Both the position numbers and the translations under genes were made by a program. The notes beneath the pieces were generated by a model. That model was given only the letters and a program-made list of their open reading frames with translations, did not search any database and was not told the origin of the DNA. Source: Desulfobacteraceae bacterium (GTDB lineage Bacteria > Desulfobacterota > DSM-4660 > Desulfatiglandales > Desulfatiglandaceae). Taken from it: a stretch of 19,479 nt of DNA. Shown here one piece after another: positions 1-6,760 of this stretch. The stretch's first letter is position 1; the number at the start of each line of letters is the position of its first letter. The stretch is from the NCBI GenBank assembly GCA_030612945.1, contig JAUWMY010000006.1:1-19479 (forward strand), written 5' to 3'.

Positions 1-101
1 CGCCTGCCATGCATCACAAAGGATAGTGGAATGATCATTGACACCGGGCCAAGACACAAGGACATTCTACCGAGACGACCCAAAGGCATTGCGGGCAGGT
101 C

Positions 102-331
102 GAACGTCCAACATCGAATGTCGAATGGAAAAAAGTGTGTACCACTAATTAAAAAACTTGAACTATTAGATGATATTTTAGAGGAAATAAAAGAATTAAT
201 TAAGATTTTTGTTACGAGTATCAAAACGGCTGAAAAGAAACCACGCCTTGGCGTGGTTGAATGTTTTGCATTGGATGTTTGTTTTTTTATTTCACGCCTT
301 GGCGTGATTGGATGTTCGATGTTCGATGTTC
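102..331. repeat. Fold-back (MITE-like) intergenic element A with TTCGATGTT-type ends
   Basis: The left arm (102-127) and the reverse complement of the right arm (306-331) agree at about 20 of 26 positions by eye. Each arm is built from 8-9 base quasi-repeats of the type TTCGATGTT or AACATCGAA. The interior holds a degraded coding remnant and two short GC hairpins, listed separately. Similar arrays occur widely in deltaproteobacterial intergenic DNA (general knowledge, not searched). The exact ends are uncertain and no target-site duplication was identified. The element lies directly upstream of batA. Confidence 0.6.
145..240 (+). pseudogene. C-terminal remnant of a four-helix-bundle (23S rRNA IVP-type) protein
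   Basis: The reading frame here contains LLDDILEEIKELIKIF followed by VTSIKTAEKK. This resembles the last helix of the small four-helix-bundle proteins often called 23S rRNA intervening-sequence proteins, whose tails typically read like ELIKIFVTSIKTA. Only about 32 residues look protein-like. On both sides the same frame runs into repeat DNA, and no N-terminal three helices are visible, so the surrounding 109-residue open frame (31-360) is not a real gene. Assignment is from memory of the family tail and has not been tested by a search. Confidence 0.5.
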
Positions 332-342
332 ATCTTTCAAAA
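241..342. repeat. Two tandem 51-bp units, each starting with a GC hairpin
   Basis: Unit 1 (241-291) and unit 2 (292-342) both begin with the palindrome CACGCCTTGGCGTG (stem of 6-7 bp: CCACGCC/GGCGTGG in unit 1, TCACGCC/GGCGTGA in unit 2). Both continue with related TTGRATGTT-type sequence. Identity is roughly 70 percent by eye. They make up the right half of element A. They could fold as two adjacent hairpins in RNA just upstream of batA. Confidence 0.55.
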
Positions 343-415
343 CAACTCCGTATGGAATGAATGCAACCTGTGAACGTTTACAAAACAACTTAGCGCTTAT
401 GCAGAGGACCTCCTC

Positions 416-1411
416 ATGATCTTCAGGTTTGCCTACCCGGTGCTTCTATTCATGCTTGTTGTTGTGGCGGGATGGGTTGCAGTTTCCCTGTGGAGAAAAC
501 CCTCAAGCATCACATATTCCACTGCTTCCGGATTGGCCCAGTTGGCGGGGAGTGGCAATCGTTTTTTGGGCAGGGTGCCTATGGTGTTCAGGGCAGTTTG
601 CCTCGTCCTCTTGATACTGGCTGCCTCCCGGCCCCAGTTCTATAATGTCTCCAGGGACATACGGTCTCCAGGAGTAGATATCGTACTCTGCCTTGACACC
701 TCAGGCTCCATGCAGGCCCTGGATTTTCAGTTAGATGGGGAACCGGTTTCCCGACTTACGGCTGTTAAGAAGGTAGTCAGTGATTTTATTGAGAAAAGGG
801 AAATGGACAGGATCGGCCTTGTGGTTTTTGGAGCAGAGGCCTTCACCCAGTCTCCTCTGACCATGGATAAGGGGCTCCTTCTGGGGTTGGTGAAAAAAAT
901 GGAGATCGGCATGGCCGGTGATCAAACCGCAATTGGCTCAGCAATTGCCATCGGAGGCAAAAGGCTAAAAGACCTTAAGGCCAAGTCCCGAATCCTGATT
1001 CTCCTTACGGACGGAAGAAGTAATGCAGGCAGCATAACACCCGAGCAGGCTGCTGATGCGGTACGGGCGCTGGGTGTAAAGATCTATTCCATTGGTGTCG
1101 GAGGGAAGGGGCCAGCCCCTTTCAAGGTTAAGACATTGTTTGGCACCCGCATCGTTCATCAGAGGGTTGATCTGGATGAAAAGACGTTAATGAGTGTGGC
1201 AAATATCGGGCAGGGAAAGTATTTCAGAGCGGCCGATAGCGACCGGCTGTCAGAGATATACGATATTATAGATCAGCAGGAAAAGACCGAGATCAAGGTC
1301 AAGGAATTTTTTCATTTCCGGGAGCTCTATTACTACTTTCTTATCCCGGCACTTATTTTGCTCGGGCTGGAAATTTTCCTGAGGGCCACTATCTTAAGGG
1401 TGATTCCATGA
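416..1411 (+). CDS. batA: BatA-like von Willebrand factor A domain membrane protein
   Basis: This is a 331-residue vWA protein of the Bat (Bacteroides aerotolerance) type. Hydrophobic segments lie at about 5-26 and 56-71, followed by the vWA domain and a C-terminal membrane segment at about 305-327. The metal (MIDAS) site looks intact: D94-T-S96-G-S98, T171 in DQTAIGSAI, and D199 in LLTDG. Bat vWA proteins are thought to form membrane complexes facing the periplasm and to act with a MoxR-family AAA ATPase; that ATPase is not in the window and would be expected upstream. AGAGGA at about 402-407 serves as a ribosome-binding site for the ATG. The stop overlaps the next start (ATGA), which suggests translational coupling with batB. 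The exact biological role of Bat proteins, including oxygen tolerance, is still disputed. Confidence 0.88.
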   Translation: MIFRFAYPVLLFMLVVVAGWVAVSLWRKPSSITYSTASGLAQLAGSGNRFLGRVPMVFRAVCLVLLILAASRPQFYNVSRDIRSPGVDIVLCLDTSGSMQALDFQLDGEPVSRLTAVKKVVSDFIEKREMDRIGLVVFGAEAFTQSPLTMDKGLLLGLVKKMEIGMAGDQTAIGSAIAIGGKRLKDLKAKSRILILLTDGRSNAGSITPEQAADAVRALGVKIYSIGVGGKGPAPFKVKTLFGTRIVHQRVDLDEKTLMSVANIGQGKYFRAADSDRLSEIYDIIDQQEKTEIKVKEFFHFRELYYYFLIPALILLGLEIFLRATILRVIP

Positions 1412-2400
1412 CGTTTGCCCATTTGTGGATATTGCATTTTATGTGGCTTTTACCTGTGGCCGCCTTTGTCCTTGTGGTCCACGGCCGGCAAAAAAAGAAG
1501 GCCATGGATCGGATTGCCGATCCTGATCTTTTGATCCGGTTGACTGGAAAGGATCAGATGGGGCGCCGGTTCGTAAAGGGGCTTCTCTTGCTGATTTCTT
1601 TGGGCTTCATGGTTTTTGCACTGGCAGGTCCACGCTGGGGGAGTCATTACCAGGAGGTCAGTCAAAAGGGCGTGGACATCATGATCCTTGTGGATGTTTC
1701 GCCCAGCATGCTGGTGGAGGACATCAAACCTAATCGACTTGAGCGGGCCAGAAGGGAGATCCTGGATCTTCTACGGGTAGTACAGGGGGACCGGGTGGGC
1801 CTGGTGGCATTCTCAGGGGTTGCATTTGTTCAGTGCCCTTTAACACTGGACTATGCCGCGCTCCAGATGTTCCTGGGCGCGCTGCAACCGGATCTTATCC
1901 CCGTTCCAGGGACAGATCTTGGAGCTGCCATTGAAACCGCTATTTCCTCCTTTGATTTTAAAACGGAAACCGACAGGGTCATGCTCCTCATCACAGATGG
2001 GGAGGATAACGAAAAGAAAGGGTTTGAGGCAGCCCAAAAGGCAGCCGGCAAGGGGGTCAAGATATTTGTTTTTGGCATGGGAGAGACAGCGGGAGGGCCG
2101 ATTCCTGCCGGGGATGGAAAAGGCGGGTTTAAAAAGGATGCCGCGGGCAAACTGATTTTATCCAAGCTTGAAGAAAAAAGCCTTAACAAGATCGCCTCCG
2201 CGGCCGGGGGGACATATGCACGATCTGTGGCCGGGGATCTGGACCTGGATGTTCTTTATTTTGAAGGGATCAAATCCAGGACAGAGGCCCGGACTCTCAA
2301 GAGCGGTAAGATCAAGGTTTATGAAGAACGTTTTACATTTTTTCTGTTGGCCGCTTTCTTGTTCTTATTTCTGGAAGGCCTGATTCTTGAGAGGAAATAA
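1408..2400 (+). CDS. batB: BatB-like von Willebrand factor A domain membrane protein
   Basis: This is a second 330-residue vWA protein, paralogous to the preceding gene and with the same layout. It has hydrophobic segments at about 7-25 and 56-74, a vWA domain, and a C-terminal membrane helix at about 309-327. The metal-site residues are present: D96-V-S98-P-S100, T169 in PGTDLG, and D197 in ITDGED. The start overlaps the batA stop by four bases (ATGA), so the two vWA proteins are probably made in a fixed ratio and may act as a pair. After its stop there is a 416-base gap carrying a repeat element before batC, whereas Bat operons are usually compact. Identification rests on domain order and on its position between BatA and BatC. 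Confidence 0.88.
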   Translation: MTFAHLWILHFMWLLPVAAFVLVVHGRQKKKAMDRIADPDLLIRLTGKDQMGRRFVKGLLLLISLGFMVFALAGPRWGSHYQEVSQKGVDIMILVDVSPSMLVEDIKPNRLERARREILDLLRVVQGDRVGLVAFSGVAFVQCPLTLDYAALQMFLGALQPDLIPVPGTDLGAAIETAISSFDFKTETDRVMLLITDGEDNEKKGFEAAQKAAGKGVKIFVFGMGETAGGPIPAGDGKGGFKKDAAGKLILSKLEEKSLNKIASAAGGTYARSVAGDLDLDVLYFEGIKSRTEARTLKSGKIKVYEERFTFFLLAAFLFLFLEGLILERK

Positions 2401-2481
2401 TACTTTTTGACAGGACGATAGGAGTTTGTTAATCCCAGCTCTGCTAAGCGTGTTAGATAGTGATTTGTGATGCCCTATGGA

Positions 2482-2696
2482 ATAAAGTTCAAATGTCAAA
2501 ATCCAAATATCAAATCAAATCCAAAACCCCAATGGCAAAAAGTTTTCCAAAACGATCAGCTATTTATCTTTTTCCCATTGTGCATCTTCACCAGTGTAGG
2601 CTGTGTTTGAATTAATGGGTGGACATATATTTTTTAGCATTTGTCATTTGACATTCATTTGAAATTTGGGCTTTGACCTTTGTCATTCGAACTCAT
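2482..2696. repeat. Fold-back intergenic element B (CAAATGTCAAA / TTTGACATTTG arms)
   Basis: The left arm (2482-2541) is an A-rich array with units like TCAAATGTCAAA and CCAAATATCAAA. The right arm (2634-2696) is the inverted counterpart, with units like TTGTCATTTGACATT and AATTTGGGC. The reverse complement of the right arm aligns with the left arm from its outer end inwards (GTTCRAATGWCAAA, then CCAAATWTCAAAT). The centre (about 2542-2633) shows no coding sequence. The element accounts for most of the 416-base gap between batB and batC. Arrays of this kind are common in deltaproteobacteria (general knowledge). Boundaries are approximate. Confidence 0.6.
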
Positions 2697-2732
2697 TTTA
2701 TTTACATATTTGGACTCTTTTAGGGTCACCAT

Positions 2733-2763
2733 TCAAACCACCCTTTTTAGGGATGGTAGTTGA
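2733..2763 (+). promoter_or_regulatory. Imperfect stem-loop in the batC leader
   Basis: TCAA-ACCA-CCCT pairs with AGGG-TGGT-TTGA across a TTTT loop. This gives about 12 base pairs interrupted by a one-base (A2753) and a two-base (2758-2759) bulge. There is no U-tract after it, so it does not look like an intrinsic terminator. It lies about 54 bases before the batC start, outside element B. Function unknown; an RNA-processing or leader structure is possible. Confidence 0.35.
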
Positions 2764-2783
2764 CTTTACCTCACACAGAGACC

Positions 2784-2797
2784 TCAGAGATCTCTGA
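2784..2797. promoter_or_regulatory. 14-bp perfect palindrome upstream of batC
   Basis: TCAGAGATCTCTGA is a perfect palindrome about 20 bases before the batC start codon. It could be an operator for a dimeric regulator or a chance event. No matching palindrome was noticed elsewhere in the window. The batC start has only a weak ribosome-binding site, so a site this close could affect expression, but that is conjecture. Confidence 0.3.
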
Positions 2798-2816
2798 TAA
2801 AACAAAGTGATATGGT

Positions 2817-3680
2817 ATGAGAACTCTACAGATATTAACAGGTATTCTGTTTTTCGGCTTCTTCTATCCCTGCTTTGCTCTGGCTGCAGAGAGCCCCGAC
2901 GAACTTTATGGGCAGGGTCGGTTTGAGGAGGCTGAAAAGGCATATTCCCGTTCGGATATGGATAACCCGAAGGATATCCGCTATCGCTACAACCGCGGAT
3001 GCGCCGCTTACCAGAATTCTGATTTTAAGGGGGCCATGGCCGCATTTTCCAGCGTATTAAGAAGATCCGACAATGAAGAAATTCAGTTTAAGGCTGCCTA
3101 CAATCTCGGTAACACTGCATTCAAAGAGGGCAATTTTGACTCTGCCGTGGAACAATACAAAGAAGCCCTTTTGTCAAATCCTGAGAGCGAGGATGCGAAG
3201 TATAACTTAGAACTTGCCCTGCGGGAACTGGAAAAACTCAAGAAAAAGAAGACTGAGAAACAAAAAAAGGAGGGCCAAAAAGAGACTGGCCAATCAAAAG
3301 ACACAGGGGATAATTCCAGTTCCGGGGACAAAGGGGAAGACCCTGAGCAGAAGCAAGCTCAAGGGCAGGATCAAAAGAACAGTAAAGATCAAAAGCAATC
3401 CGAAAAACAAGAGGATGATAAAGAGAAAAGCCATGAAAGGCCGGATGAGGGACAAAAGGCAGAACAGGATACAGCCAGGGATTTGTCAGGGGACCTAAGG
3501 CCACTTCAAGCCATGGCCGAGCAGGATGAGGATCAAACCCCTGATCAACCCGGGGCCGTGCTTGACAGGAAAAAGGCCGAGGCCTTGCTGGATAATCTCA
3601 AGGAGGACCGTTCCAGGTTCTTGCGGTTTCAGATCCCTGCAGATAAAAAACGGGGGGTTAAGTCTGGCAAGGATTGGTAG
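2817..3680 (+). CDS. batC: BatC-like TPR protein with charged low-complexity linker
   Basis: This 287-residue exported protein has a signal peptide at about 1-24 (cleavage near FALAA/ES). Tetratricopeptide-type helices follow at about 27-140, with AAYNLGNTAFKEGNFDSA as a clear TPR. A highly charged Lys/Glu/Gln/Asp linker runs from about 141 to 245. The conserved tail (about 250-287) includes AEALLDNLKEDRSRFL and ends in KDW, typical of the TPR proteins of Bat operons. It probably serves as a scaffold for the vWA proteins at the outer face of the membrane. The ATG at 2817 was chosen because it begins the signal peptide; another ATG at 2812 is out of frame. No good ribosome-binding site is visible. 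batD begins six bases after the stop. Confidence 0.82.
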   Translation: MRTLQILTGILFFGFFYPCFALAAESPDELYGQGRFEEAEKAYSRSDMDNPKDIRYRYNRGCAAYQNSDFKGAMAAFSSVLRRSDNEEIQFKAAYNLGNTAFKEGNFDSAVEQYKEALLSNPESEDAKYNLELALRELEKLKKKKTEKQKKEGQKETGQSKDTGDNSSSGDKGEDPEQKQAQGQDQKNSKDQKQSEKQEDDKEKSHERPDEGQKAEQDTARDLSGDLRPLQAMAEQDEDQTPDQPGAVLDRKKAEALLDNLKEDRSRFLRFQIPADKKRGVKSGKDW

Positions 3681-3686
3681 TTAGAA

Positions 3687-5438
3687 ATGAAAAAATCAAT
3701 TTTACTGATAATATTGCTTTATATTTTCTTACACTTTCCCTGTCTGGCCAGTGGAGATGTGTCTGTGACGCTCAAGCTGGACCGGCCGGAAGCCACTCTG
3801 CTCGATTCCATAACTATGGTCGTGAGCGTGTCTGGAGCCCGTAAAAGCGACACGCAACCCACACTAAAGGGTCTGGACGCCTTTAATGTCAGGACAGGCG
3901 GGACTTCAAGCCGCCTTGAGATCATTAACGGCAAGGTCAATGCCGGGGTTGATTACACCTATGCCCTTCAGCCGAAAGAACCCGGGACTTTTACCATAGG
4001 ACCGGCAGAGGTGAAGGTCAAAGGCAAGACTATTAAGAGCAATACTGAGAACTTGACAATCGTCAAGTCGATCCAATCCCCGGACGTTAACAGGGGGCCT
4101 CTTTTTTTAAGCGCCGCGCTTTCGCCCAAACAGGTTTTTGTTGAAGAGCAGGCCATATACACACTGAAACTCTTCCGTCAGACCAGGGTCGGCGATATTT
4201 CCCTGGGCCTCCCGGAAGCGGAACATTTGACCTTCAAACAACTCGGGAAACCAGTCGAATATCAGAGTGTATATAAGGGCCAATCTTACCAGGTCCTGGA
4301 GGTGAGATATGCTTTGATTTCTTCGAGAGAAGGTATTTATGGAATCAGACCGTCAAGAATGAGCATGACGGTCTTCCAGTCGAGGCGCAAATCCTCCCGG
4401 AGCCTTTTTGATGACCCTTTTTTTTCTTTTTCTTCAGGTAAGCCTGTAACCATCGCAAGCGAGCCTCTGGAATTGAATGTGCTCCCTCTTCCCCAAAAAG
4501 GACGGCCAACCGATTTTAGTGGGCTCGTGGGTAAATATAAAATAAAATCCCATTTGGAGCCGTCCAAGATAAGGGCAGGGGAATCTGCGACCATGACGGT
4601 ACTGCTGAGCGGTAGAGGAAATGTTAAGCGTATACCTGATCTGAAGCTGCCTGAGCTGGAGAAAATCAAGGTCTATGCCGACCAACCGGTTCTGATGGAA
4701 GAAACTGATTCCAAGGGACTGGCCGGATCAAAGACTATGAAATGGGCCTTAGTGCCCGAAAAAGAAGGTGAGTACCAGATCCCCTCCCTCTCGGTCAGTT
4801 TTTTTGATACTACAAATAAACAATACCGCGTTATTAAGAGTCCGGTCCTTTCCCTTTCTGTCCTGCCGGTCGAGAAGGCCCAGTCTCAGGTCTCCCAGGA
4901 TGTTTTAAAGGGACATAAGACTGAAGGCCCTGGCAAGCGGGAAGTAAAGGAATTAGGGCACGATATTCTTCCTGCGCATACATCCATCAAAGACTTACAT
5001 TCTGGAACCAGGTCCGGCATTGGAGGGTTAGTTTTCTGGATAATTCTAATTATTCCTCTTTTTGCCTACACAGCTACCTTCTTGATTCAAAAATTCCACA
5101 GGAAAACCACTGTATCAGTGGCAGCAGCGAGGGCAAGAAAGGCCGCAAAGGCCTTGACCCAACAGTGCCGTAAAGGAGAACTCAGCTCAAACGATCTGAC
5201 TTCGTCTATCCGGCGGTACCTGAATGAGCGATTTGATCTGTCCCTCGGTTCTCTGACGCCGGATGAGGCGGCAGATATTGTAGTATCAAGGGGAGTAAGT
5301 GCTACAACTGCAGAGAGATTGAGGACCGCTCTTAAAGAACTTGAAGATGCCATTTATACAGGAAAAGGACAGGAGACCTGTGACATGGGAGGAGATATCC
5401 CCAAACTCATTAAACAGATTGAGAAGGAAATCCGGTGA
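3687..5438 (+). CDS. batD: BatD-like membrane protein (oxygen-tolerance family)
   Basis: This 583-residue protein is the size expected for BatD. A signal peptide covers about 1-22. A long beta-rich periplasmic region follows (about 23-440), made of immunoglobulin-like repeats including the family-typical segment GRGNVKRIPDLKLPELEKI at about 309-327. One membrane helix lies at about 446-468 (GGLVFWIILIIPLFAYTATF), and a cytoplasmic helical domain at about 471-583. BatD is considered a core part of the Bat complex. The gene starts six bases after batC and is surely cotranscribed with it. It is followed by a 413-base gap holding a repeat element and a hairpin with a T-run, so expression of batE may be partly separated from that of batD. 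Confidence 0.85.
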   Translation: MKKSILLIILLYIFLHFPCLASGDVSVTLKLDRPEATLLDSITMVVSVSGARKSDTQPTLKGLDAFNVRTGGTSSRLEIINGKVNAGVDYTYALQPKEPGTFTIGPAEVKVKGKTIKSNTENLTIVKSIQSPDVNRGPLFLSAALSPKQVFVEEQAIYTLKLFRQTRVGDISLGLPEAEHLTFKQLGKPVEYQSVYKGQSYQVLEVRYALISSREGIYGIRPSRMSMTVFQSRRKSSRSLFDDPFFSFSSGKPVTIASEPLELNVLPLPQKGRPTDFSGLVGKYKIKSHLEPSKIRAGESATMTVLLSGRGNVKRIPDLKLPELEKIKVYADQPVLMEETDSKGLAGSKTMKWALVPEKEGEYQIPSLSVSFFDTTNKQYRVIKSPVLSLSVLPVEKAQSQVSQDVLKGHKTEGPGKREVKELGHDILPAHTSIKDLHSGTRSGIGGLVFWIILIIPLFAYTATFLIQKFHRKTTVSVAAARARKAAKALTQQCRKGELSSNDLTSSIRRYLNERFDLSLGSLTPDEAADIVVSRGVSATTAERLRTALKELEDAIYTGKGQETCDMGGDIPKLIKQIEKEIR

Positions 5439-5471
5439 GAAGATATATCATAAAAGCTCAGCAGTCTATTT

Positions 5472-5834
5472 TTTGACAGGATTGACAGGATAAACTGGAT
5501 TAATTTAATCTTGTAAATCAAAACATTTATCCTGTTTTTGATTTACGGCTGGCTGTTTAATTGAGAACTAAAAAAAATTACCATGACGTTGCAGACTTGT
5601 GCAGAGGAAAAATGTGGTCTATATGCCATATGTGGTTGAGTACAGCAGCATATTGCGTGCTCCAATGTGAGCCTCGCCACGGCGGGATTTTAGCCTGTGT
5701 AGATTTATGACGTTTGGATTTGTCCAACCATAGCTTAACTGTCAGGGGAAAAGATTAATCTTGTTGTAACACAGGATTCATAAAATGATGTACAGGACAC
5801 AAAACATCGTGTTTATCCTGTAATCCCGTCTAAA
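5472..5834. repeat. Fold-back (MITE-like) intergenic element C with GACAGGATT-type terminal inverted repeats
   Basis: The left end (5472-5495) reads TTTGACAGGATTGACAGGAT and continues with AAAC. The reverse complement of the right end (5811-5834) reads TTAGACGGGATTACAGGATA and continues with AAC. That is about 21 of 24 matching positions with one gap. The interior (about 5540-5775) has no credible gene. It contains a small GC hairpin, CTCGCC-AC-GGCGGG, at 5673-5686, similar in form to the hairpins in element A. The element fills nearly the whole gap between batD and batE. ACAGGATTNACAGGAT arrays are a known type of intergenic repeat in deltaproteobacteria (general knowledge). No target-site duplication was identified. 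Confidence 0.62.
5486..5540 (+). terminator. Possible intrinsic terminator or attenuator after batD
   Basis: CAGGATAAA (5486-5494) pairs perfectly with TTTATCCTG (5526-5534), followed by TTTTTG. Inside the loop is a second palindrome, GATTAATTTAATC (5498-5510). The stem is A/T-rich and part of repeat element C, so termination may be weak. If it works, it would lower batE expression relative to batA-D. Confidence 0.4.
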
Positions 5835-5851
5835 GGTTTTTAGGTGAAATA

Positions 5852-6646
5852 TTGCGATACATATACTTGACTATAATTGTCTTTACCATGGTTTTTTTAC
5901 GAGGGCTTGATGCCGAGGCCCGGACCAATGGATGGGAAGATCTGTTTTTTAGGGCCAATCAGGCATTTAAGGAAGGTCATTATCAGGATGCCATTGATGG
6001 ATATGAACAATTAGCCCGAACAGGACATGAAAACGGGCACGTCTATTACAACCTTGGAAATGGCTATTTTCGACTGAATCAACTTGGACAAGCGATCCTT
6101 AACTATGAGCGGGCCCGCATTCTCATGCCGCGAGATGCGGACCTGAATTTTAATCTCCGTCATGCCAGGGATCAGATCCAGGATGCCATTGCCGAACCCC
6201 AAGGCTTTATCCAAATGGCCTTTTTCTGGTTGGACTCTTTGAGCCTGCAGGAGGTTTTTTGGGGCTTTGGCATATTAAACGTCCTTTTCTGGGGCATTCT
6301 CCTCATAAGGCTATTCCATCGCTCCGAGTGGAACTACTATCTGTCCCTCGTATTCCTTGTTCTATGGCTCATCGGTGGGACCTCCTTTGGATTAAAATGG
6401 TACCAGGTGTGGACCGATGGCCGCGCTGTTATTTTGGAAAAAGAGGTTAATATCCTGTCTGGCCCTGATATTCAGGATACAGTTCTTTTTAAACTCCACG
6501 AAGGGACTATCGTGCATCACGAAAGGTCTGAGGATGGGTGGTTTCTGATTCGTCTGCCAGATAAAAAAAGGGGTTGGGTGGAGGCCGAGGCGGTTGAACA
6601 GATAAAAAGAGGCCCCACGGTCGTGCCAGGTGAAATTCATGATTAG
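5852..6646 (+). CDS. batE: BatE-like TPR and SH3-domain membrane protein
   Basis: This 264-residue protein starts with TTG. AGGTGA at 5842-5847 is correctly spaced before it and a signal peptide (about 1-23) begins immediately. TPR-type helices lie at about 28-95 (VYYNLGNGYFRLNQLGQAI is diagnostic). Two membrane helices follow at about 131-152 and 161-181, then a bacterial SH3-like domain at about 192-252 containing NILSGPDIQDTVLFKLHEGT and a closing RGWVEA. This TPR/two-helix/SH3 layout is that of BatE. It lies 413 bases after batD, separated by element C. SH3-like domains often bind peptidoglycan or proteins at the cell surface. Confident as a family member; the precise role in the complex is unknown. 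Confidence 0.8.
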   Translation: MRYIYLTIIVFTMVFLRGLDAEARTNGWEDLFFRANQAFKEGHYQDAIDGYEQLARTGHENGHVYYNLGNGYFRLNQLGQAILNYERARILMPRDADLNFNLRHARDQIQDAIAEPQGFIQMAFFWLDSLSLQEVFWGFGILNVLFWGILLIRLFHRSEWNYYLSLVFLVLWLIGGTSFGLKWYQVWTDGRAVILEKEVNILSGPDIQDTVLFKLHEGTIVHHERSEDGWFLIRLPDKKRGWVEAEAVEQIKRGPTVVPGEIHD

Positions 6647-6690
6647 AATTGCTGTTGGATAACATAGCGCTTGATCTATCATAAAGGATC

Positions 6691-6712
6691 AGTTAGCTTC
6701 TGGCTAATTTTA
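6691..6712 (+). terminator. Weak terminator-like hairpin between batE and argS
   Basis: AGTTAGC (6691-6697) pairs with GCTAATT (6703-6709, one G-U pair) across a TTCTG loop and runs into TTTTA. It is short and A/T-rich but sits 45 bases after the batE stop and before argS, where the Bat operon would be expected to end. Confidence 0.35.
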
Positions 6713-6760
6713 CAGAAATTGATATATTGCCTGACATGATGCTGAGAAGGAAGAACTTGG

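Noticed and set aside
1..30. End of an upstream gene (possible MoxR or DUF58 partner of the Bat operon)
   Set aside because: Only a few codons are available in any frame, too little to support a gene.
31..360. 109-codon open frame upstream of batA
   Set aside because: Most of it is translated repeat DNA; only 145-240 looks like protein. No ribosome-binding site before its ATG.
2698..2943. 81-codon minus-strand frame across the batC leader
   Set aside because: Covers the structured leader and the batC signal peptide on the opposite strand. No family likeness.
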